From positions 1-9,494 of the forward strand of contig DIYL01000010.1 in NCBI GenBank assembly GCA_002428985.1: DNA of 9,494 nt, written 5' to 3'. Each line of letters starts with the position of its first letter. Position 1 is the stretch's first letter. Below the pieces are notes generated by a model that did no database searches, had not been told where the DNA came from, and saw only the letters and a list, made by a program, of their open reading frames with translations. Both the position numbers and the translations under genes were made by a program. Positions 5,455 through 9,494 of this stretch are shown here, one piece after another. This DNA comes from Anaerolineales bacterium UBA6055 (GTDB lineage Bacteria > Chloroflexota > Anaerolineae > Aggregatilineales > Phototrophicaceae).

Positions 5455-7887
5455 CTAATTGCGCCTTAGTTCTTCAAGTGCGTCTTGGGCAACAGTTGCA
5501 TATGGTGATTGGCGCAAGATAAACTCGTAAGCTTGGATCGCTTCCTGAATATTCTCTTGTTCAATGTGATACTCGGCGACATCATACCACGGCTCAAGTA
5601 TCGCATCGCCGAACCCTGGATACTGTGCGTCCAGCATAATATCAAACACTGCTGGACGTGCATATAATACGCCTGCAAACTCTTGTGTCAAAAAGCGTAT
5701 TGGCAGGGCTGTAGCCTTCAAGTCAATCGCAGCATCTTGTGTTTCTGCAAACATTGCTCGTACTACGTTAGGGTATTCATAAGTCGTTCCATACAACTGC
5801 GCTAAGTCTAAGTCAGCTAATGCCTTTGTGGGGTTGCCTAACATGGTGTGAGCACGAGAAACATAGTAATCACCATGAGACGGGTTAAGAGAAATTGCGG
5901 TTGTGAATGCGTCATTCGCTAAATCCAAATTGCCTTGAGATAACGCATGTTCGCCAACCACCCACCATTCATCAGCAGATTGAGGCTCATTAGGCACAAT
6001 AGCATCGGCTTGGTCAGGTTGTAGCACACGATATACACGATATTGATATTCTAAGCTGCGTGTCGAAATAAATCGTTGTGTAGCGTTGATCGCATTAGGC
6101 GTTTCCCACCATATAGCAGATAACGGCAATGTTCGTGGATATGATGGAATAGGGAATCTCAATGCATCATGATATAAGTCATCAACCGCTTCTGATTCTT
6201 CTAAGTCATATGCATCCGCAATACGTGCCAGTGAAAATTTAGCTGAGTTAAAGGGGTAAATTTCATTTGCCAACGTCAAATAGTCATAAGCAAGCTGAGG
6301 GTTCCCCCTCTGTAGCTCTAAGTACGACAAATTTATCCAACCAATATCCCATGTTGGTTCTAATCGCAGAGCTTCTTCATAAGCGGATATAGCCGTCAGA
6401 ATTTCATCCGGTGTTTGCGCTTGATTACCTAGTAAAAACGCCTCATGTAAGTGATATAGATTAAGGTGTGGGTCAATTGTTTGTGCTTCGGCAAGTAACG
6501 GCAGTGCCGTATCATTTGACATCCCAAATGTTGCTTGAAACAATCCCTGTGCTCGATCCCACTGTAATAATGCGCCACTCAATACGACTGTAATCCCGAG
6601 TAGTACAAATGTCGGTCGAAGTTGCCCTTCTGGTAATGGGTCAAGGATAGACCGATGCCCTGTCATCAAATACGCAACTATAACAATCAGCACCAAATTA
6701 ATTGGTGTAATCGTAAAGACATCTACCCCACTATGAATGCCTAGCGCAACTAATGCAACAAACATACCCTCCACACGTAGATGTTGTGACTTCCCTTTCG
6801 CTCGTTTCCATGTGTTCAAGCTTGTATGTATAACCATAATACCGAGCCAACTACCAACAACGATACCAACCAAACCTAACTCACTAGCTACATTAAGATA
6901 GAAATTGTGTGCTGATGCGAGCTTATCACGACCTACAAAAGGATCGCGATAGTCACGATAAGCACGTCCAAACAAACCTGGACCTACACCTGTAATAGGA
7001 TGATGCAGAGTAATCTGTATAGAACTGCGCCACATATCGACACGCCCACGGTCAGATTGTCCGATGGCAAAGGGTAAAGTCGCTAAAACAAATGCCAACA
7101 TCACACCGACGGTTACTAATCCTCCCACGCCACCGATCATTCTTGCTGAAAACCGATTTACAAATTGCGGATGTTGGATGGCGCGAATAACAACAAAGAC
7201 AGCAAATCCTCCAATGAATGCAAGCAATCCACCGCGCGAAAATGTGAGAATAAGCACAAGAAACAACAAACCAGCGACCCACCATAAAACACGTCTATGA
7301 GCAGGCGAACCCACTGTCATTGCCCAAGTCACTGTAATAAATATAGACGGCACAACAAACCCCGCGTTCAGCGTACTAATTCCCATTGCTAATGATGCAG
7401 GTGGTATACTTGGTGGAAATAGTATGCCTACATCGTACCATCCAATTGCTGTATTGGGCGTAATTCCTAAGCCAAAATACCAAGAAGCATATTCTAAGCC
7501 AGTCAGCATCACCACAATAACCGCAACAAAGAAAAACACCTCCATGATAAGTTTGCTGCGTCCACGCTGGAAATAATCAACAATCACAAAAAACATCACA
7601 ACATAAGTAAATGGAAACCAGACGTGCTCAATTGCCATTCGGGGATCAAGGCTCGTTATGGCGCTAACAAACCACACCACAATCATCACGTATAATGGCA
7701 AATTTATAGGCGTAGATGGCACCCCTTTACCACGCCGTATGCGTTGAAACAGCCACACACCTAGCACAGCTGTCATCACAATATGATGGAGTACACGAAC
7801 CTGATATAATGTGATATAGCGACTTGAACCACCAAGAAATAAAAGATAGATGGCAAGTAATAGAAACAAATACCGAGTCGCTCGCAT
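5455..7887 (-). CDS. O-antigen ligase/polymerase-like (Wzy/WaaL superfamily) membrane protein with C-terminal TPRs
   Basis: The protein has 810 residues; ATG 7887 is preceded by AAGGTG at 5 nt. Residues 1-443 are a polytopic membrane domain with roughly 12 hydrophobic segments. Family landmarks are TFSRGGLL (215-222), HPITGVGPGLF (296-306) and AHNFYLNVASELGLVG (326-341). The last two flank the large extracytoplasmic loop typical of O-antigen ligases and polymerases. These enzymes join lipid-linked sugar units to each other or to an acceptor, including protein. Residues about 460-810 lie outside the membrane and carry helical repeats of TPR type, clearest at about 497-545, 640-695 and 763-805. 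TPRs suggest a protein partner or peptide-recognition role. The same architecture is common in Chloroflexota. Polymerase, lipid-A-type ligase and protein O-glycosyltransferase cannot be told apart from sequence. Proximity to the amino-sugar genes fits a glycan role but does not prove it. Confidence 0.85.
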   Translation of the reverse strand: MRATRYLFLLLAIYLLFLGGSSRYITLYQVRVLHHIVMTAVLGVWLFQRIRRGKGVPSTPINLPLYVMIVVWFVSAITSLDPRMAIEHVWFPFTYVVMFFVIVDYFQRGRSKLIMEVFFFVAVIVVMLTGLEYASWYFGLGITPNTAIGWYDVGILFPPSIPPASLAMGISTLNAGFVVPSIFITVTWAMTVGSPAHRRVLWWVAGLLFLVLILTFSRGGLLAFIGGFAVFVVIRAIQHPQFVNRFSARMIGGVGGLVTVGVMLAFVLATLPFAIGQSDRGRVDMWRSSIQITLHHPITGVGPGLFGRAYRDYRDPFVGRDKLASAHNFYLNVASELGLVGIVVGSWLGIMVIHTSLNTWKRAKGKSQHLRVEGMFVALVALGIHSGVDVFTITPINLVLIVIVAYLMTGHRSILDPLPEGQLRPTFVLLGITVVLSGALLQWDRAQGLFQATFGMSNDTALPLLAEAQTIDPHLNLYHLHEAFLLGNQAQTPDEILTAISAYEEALRLEPTWDIGWINLSYLELQRGNPQLAYDYLTLANEIYPFNSAKFSLARIADAYDLEESEAVDDLYHDALRFPIPSYPRTLPLSAIWWETPNAINATQRFISTRSLEYQYRVYRVLQPDQADAIVPNEPQSADEWWVVGEHALSQGNLDLANDAFTTAISLNPSHGDYYVSRAHTMLGNPTKALADLDLAQLYGTTYEYPNVVRAMFAETQDAAIDLKATALPIRFLTQEFAGVLYARPAVFDIMLDAQYPGFGDAILEPWYDVAEYHIEQENIQEAIQAYEFILRQSPYATVAQDALEELRRN

Positions 7888-7963
7888 GGATACACCTTGT
7901 CTATGTTGTGATTATTTCCAGTTTCATTGTATTGTGGAAATCAAATTCGAAAAGGATAAGACT
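7888..7963. promoter_or_regulatory. 76-bp divergent intergenic region
   Basis: This gap must contain the start signals of both the membrane polymerase-type gene (leftward) and the lipoprotein gene (rightward), unless their promoters overlap the opposing coding sequence. The leftward Shine-Dalgarno is CACCTT read in reverse (7893-7898). The rightward one is AAAGGA (7951-7956). I see no strong -35/-10 pair. Confidence 0.4.
7951..7956 (+). promoter_or_regulatory. Shine-Dalgarno AAAGGA deciding the TTG start of the lipoprotein
   Basis: AAAGGA ends 7 nt before TTG 7964. The nonamer AAGGATAAG (7952-7960) is identical in sequence and spacing to that before the aminotransferase TTG (3224-3232). The resulting protein begins with a proper lipoprotein signal, which the longer ATG frame from 7850 does not. 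Confidence 0.65.
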
Positions 7964-8671
7964 TTGTTCAATTGGCGAATCAGTTGTATGTTCATCGTTT
8001 TTTTATTAGTTGGTTGCCAGAGTTTTGCAGGAGATGATACATTTGCGACTGTATCTCATGAAATGACAGCATTTGTAACTGAATCTGTCATGATACAAGA
8101 GACTGCTATTATCGAACAAACCGCTGCAGTCGAGACTATCCAAGCATCTAGCACACTCATCGCCGAATCCTCAAATATCAATATGGCATTAGTCGCAACA
8201 GTTGAATCAAATATTGTTCCAACACCGCAACTTCGCGCTGTCATCGTCAACCCAGATGATATGGGCGACTCACGAGAAGGTGACATGATGGATGATGAGT
8301 TTGACGGTTCAACCAGTGAAATTTCGGGTGAGGTACTCATCAACAATCTGGGCACTGCAAGGAGCGTTAGTAGTAGCAATGGCTGTTCAAACGGTAATGT
8401 CACCCAATTTACCGATGCAGATGATCGTATCTACACGACTGCCCGTGTTAATAATCTTGTTAGTGGCATTAATTTTTCAGTCGATTGGGTTTTTGAGGAA
8501 CGTTTAGTCTATCGTAGCTCATGGACATCTGACTATTCAGCAAGTTCTGAATGTCTATGGTTCTTCATGACACAAGATGATGCCCCATTTTTGCCCGGTT
8601 TATACACAATTACGATGTTTGTAAATGGACAGGCGCAACCCTCCCAACAGTTTTCTATCAGCACAAATTAA
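7964..8671 (+). CDS. Predicted lipoprotein of Chloroflexota type, unknown function
   Basis: The protein has 235 residues from TTG 7964. The N-terminus MFNWRISCMFIVFLLVGC is a short lipoprotein signal. LVGC forms the lipobox, with Cys18 as the likely lipidated residue. After it comes a Thr/Ala/Glu-rich, probably helical stalk (about 24-82) with repeated ET/TA pairs. A very acidic segment follows (98-115, DDMGDSREGDMMDDEFDG). The C-terminal domain (about 118-235) has Cys141 and Cys197, which could form a disulphide; it looks beta-rich and ends GLYTITMFVNGQ. Similar stalk-plus-domain lipoproteins are frequent in Anaerolineae, but I know no assigned function. It should sit on the outer face of the membrane. 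An ATG at 7850 is in frame but would overlap the divergent gene and put a Cys-rich, non-signal sequence first. ATG 7988 would leave only nine residues before the lipobox Cys. Confidence 0.8.
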   Translation: MFNWRISCMFIVFLLVGCQSFAGDDTFATVSHEMTAFVTESVMIQETAIIEQTAAVETIQASSTLIAESSNINMALVATVESNIVPTPQLRAVIVNPDDMGDSREGDMMDDEFDGSTSEISGEVLINNLGTARSVSSSNGCSNGNVTQFTDADDRIYTTARVNNLVSGINFSVDWVFEERLVYRSSWTSDYSASSECLWFFMTQDDAPFLPGLYTITMFVNGQAQPSQQFSISTN

Positions 8672-8739
8672 GCGTAGGATTGTCGGTGGTGGTAGAATTG
8701 TAATGCGCATGTTAAACTATTGCGCTGAATCATGTAGTT

Positions 8740-8743
8740 AAGG
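8740..8743 (+). promoter_or_regulatory. Shine-Dalgarno AAGG before the TTG start at 8755
   Basis: AAGG lies 11 nt before TTG 8755, longer than ideal. An in-frame TAG (8749-8751) rules out any earlier start. The next in-frame candidate, ATG 8788, would remove the positively charged RHK and part of the hydrophobic core of the signal peptide. Confidence 0.45.
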
Positions 8744-8754
8744 TTTATTAGACG

Positions 8755-9494
8755 TTGCGACACAAAATTATTGTTCTCATATTAATTATGACATCCTCTA
8801 TTGCTATGGCTTTATGGGCAAGTGCACAGGATGAGACAGACAATACAGAAGATTTTCCAGAGTTTGGAAATATCATTATTCCCATCTCTGTATATGTCCG
8901 CAGTAGCGCATCTATAGAGTCGATACCCATTAGTGAATTAACACGAGGACAATTTGTACAACCGATAAATATTAGCGATGACGGGCAATGGGTATTTATT
9001 CAACGCGCAGAATTATTTGGGTGGATAAATCGGGATTTAGTCCGTTGGACAACTGATATAGACAGCTTACCACTTCGTTCGTCTAGCGCCCCATTACCTA
9101 CAATTGACCCAGCGATATTATCAGCAACACCTTTCATACCCACACCAACACGTACCATAAGTTTTATTATTACCGATATTGATGGTGCATTTATCCGATC
9201 AGGTCCAGGACTTACTTACAATATTTTTGATGTGCTACCACCTGATTATCGTATCGAAAACCCAGTTGGACGTGATGAAGATACAAACTGGATTCTCATA
9301 CAATATATTGATAATGACACTGAAGAAAAACGCTTCGGTTGGATTTCCGTAATATTAGCCGAATGGTTGATAGACTTAGAAACGCTACCAATTTTATCCG
9401 AAGATAACTTAACCCCAACTGTTACCTTCACACCAACCAATACGCCAACAGTAACCAATACACCAACCACTACATTTACGCCTACATCAACCAA
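8755..9494 (+). CDS. Secreted protein with two bacterial SH3-like domains and a TPT-rich linker; C-terminus beyond window
   Basis: From TTG 8755 the frame stays open to the edge (246 codons plus 2 nt). Residues 1-24 are a signal peptide: RHK, then a hydrophobic core, then ASA|Q. Two SH3b-like modules follow. The first spans about 38-98, with VYVRSSAS and FIQRAELFGWINRDLVRW. The second spans about 135-204, with AFIRSGPGLTYN and FGWISVILAEW. The 'vRsgPg...gWi...l' pattern is typical of SH3_3-type modules that bind peptides or cell-wall material. A Thr/Pro linker begins at residue 220 and runs past the edge, so more domains probably follow. The gene lies 83 nt after the lipoprotein gene on the same strand and may share its transcript. 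The function beyond envelope or cell-surface binding is unknown. The start codon is inferred from the signal peptide. Confidence 0.85.
   Translation, partial: MRHKIIVLILIMTSSIAMALWASAQDETDNTEDFPEFGNIIIPISVYVRSSASIESIPISELTRGQFVQPINISDDGQWVFIQRAELFGWINRDLVRWTTDIDSLPLRSSSAPLPTIDPAILSATPFIPTPTRTISFIITDIDGAFIRSGPGLTYNIFDVLPPDYRIENPVGRDEDTNWILIQYIDNDTEEKRFGWISVILAEWLIDLETLPILSEDNLTPTVTFTPTNTPTVTNTPTTTFTPTST
9412..9494 (+). repeat. Low-complexity TPT/TNT-coding repeat
   Basis: The DNA is an imperfect run of short ACA/ACC-CCA-AC units encoding TPTVTFTPTNTPTVTN and more, continuing past the edge. Such Thr/Pro linkers are a hallmark of secreted Anaerolineae proteins and are likely extended and possibly O-glycosylated. 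The antisense strand gives an open Val/Gly-rich frame that is an artefact of this composition. Confidence 0.85.

Noticed and set aside
7052..7300. Frames on both strands within the polymerase-type gene
   Set aside because: They are out-of-frame shadows of the 810-residue protein, without signals of their own.
7850..7963. Longer start (ATG 7850) for the lipoprotein
   Set aside because: It overlaps the start of the divergent membrane protein gene, has no Shine-Dalgarno, and would bury the lipoprotein signal behind 38 extra residues.
8056..8403. 115-codon minus-strand frame opposite the lipoprotein
   Set aside because: It is the antisense shadow of the lipoprotein gene; its Ser/Thr/Val-rich composition follows from the sense codons.
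8705..8725. GCGCA...TGCGC hairpin between the lipoprotein and SH3 genes, considered as a terminator
   Set aside because: The stem is only 5 bp with an 11-nt loop and no T-run follows, so it would not terminate transcription.
9246..9494. Minus-strand Val/Gly-rich frame (VDVGVNVVVGVLVTVGV...)
   Set aside because: It is the reverse complement of the TPT-coding repeat, open only because of its biased composition.

Overview
The window looks like chromosomal DNA of a Chloroflexota bacterium, probably Anaerolineae-like. This inference rests on protein style. There is a secreted protein with two bacterial SH3-like modules joined to a Thr/Pro 'TPT' linker, a lipoprotein with a Thr/Ala/Glu-rich stalk and a two-cysteine C-terminal domain, and an O-antigen-ligase-type membrane protein with a TPR tail. 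All are common in that phylum. DNA is AT-rich overall, and most so in the long gap between the first two genes. No marker gene is present, so the placement is only moderately sure.

Layout: (1) Positions 1-2013, minus strand: a membrane-bound nucleotide-sugar 4,6-dehydratase of the PglF/WbpM/CapD type, open at the left edge. It has the retaining-type catalytic pattern (STDK...M...K) and an unusual acidic C-terminal tail. (2) 2014-3235: about 1.2 kb of very AT-rich DNA with no convincing gene. It contains a (TA)11 tract and several inverted repeats, including an interleaved set at 2531-2581 that could form a pseudoknot or alternative hairpins. (3) 3236-4366, plus strand: a PLP-dependent DegT/DnrJ/EryC1-type sugar aminotransferase, with a TTG start. 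(4) 4367-5330: a graveyard of mobile DNA. It holds a short transposase-like N-terminal stub, an IS1182-like transposase broken by a frameshift, a nonsense codon and a truncation, and unassigned debris. (5) 5331-5401, minus strand: tRNA-Arg(CCG). (6) 5455-7887, minus strand: a Wzy/WaaL-like polytopic membrane protein with TPRs. (7) 7964-8671 and 8755 to the right edge, plus strand: a lipoprotein and an SH3-domain secreted protein, both apparently using TTG starts.

How the genes fit together: the dehydratase and the aminotransferase are enzymes for two consecutive steps, UDP-GlcNAc to the 4-keto-6-deoxy sugar and then to the 4-amino-4,6-dideoxy sugar. This is the start of the bacillosamine-type pathway. 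They diverge from the 1.2-kb AT-rich gap. The polymerase/ligase-type protein could join or transfer the finished glycan units outside the membrane. The lipoprotein and SH3 protein are envelope proteins with no demonstrated link to the sugars. The window therefore reads as the edge of a cell-surface glycan locus, interrupted by old insertion-sequence decay beside a tRNA gene. I found no CRISPR array, no phage genes and no recognisable defence system, and nothing that clearly amounts to a new system. The best candidates for something undescribed are the structured AT-rich gap and the acidic tail of the dehydratase.
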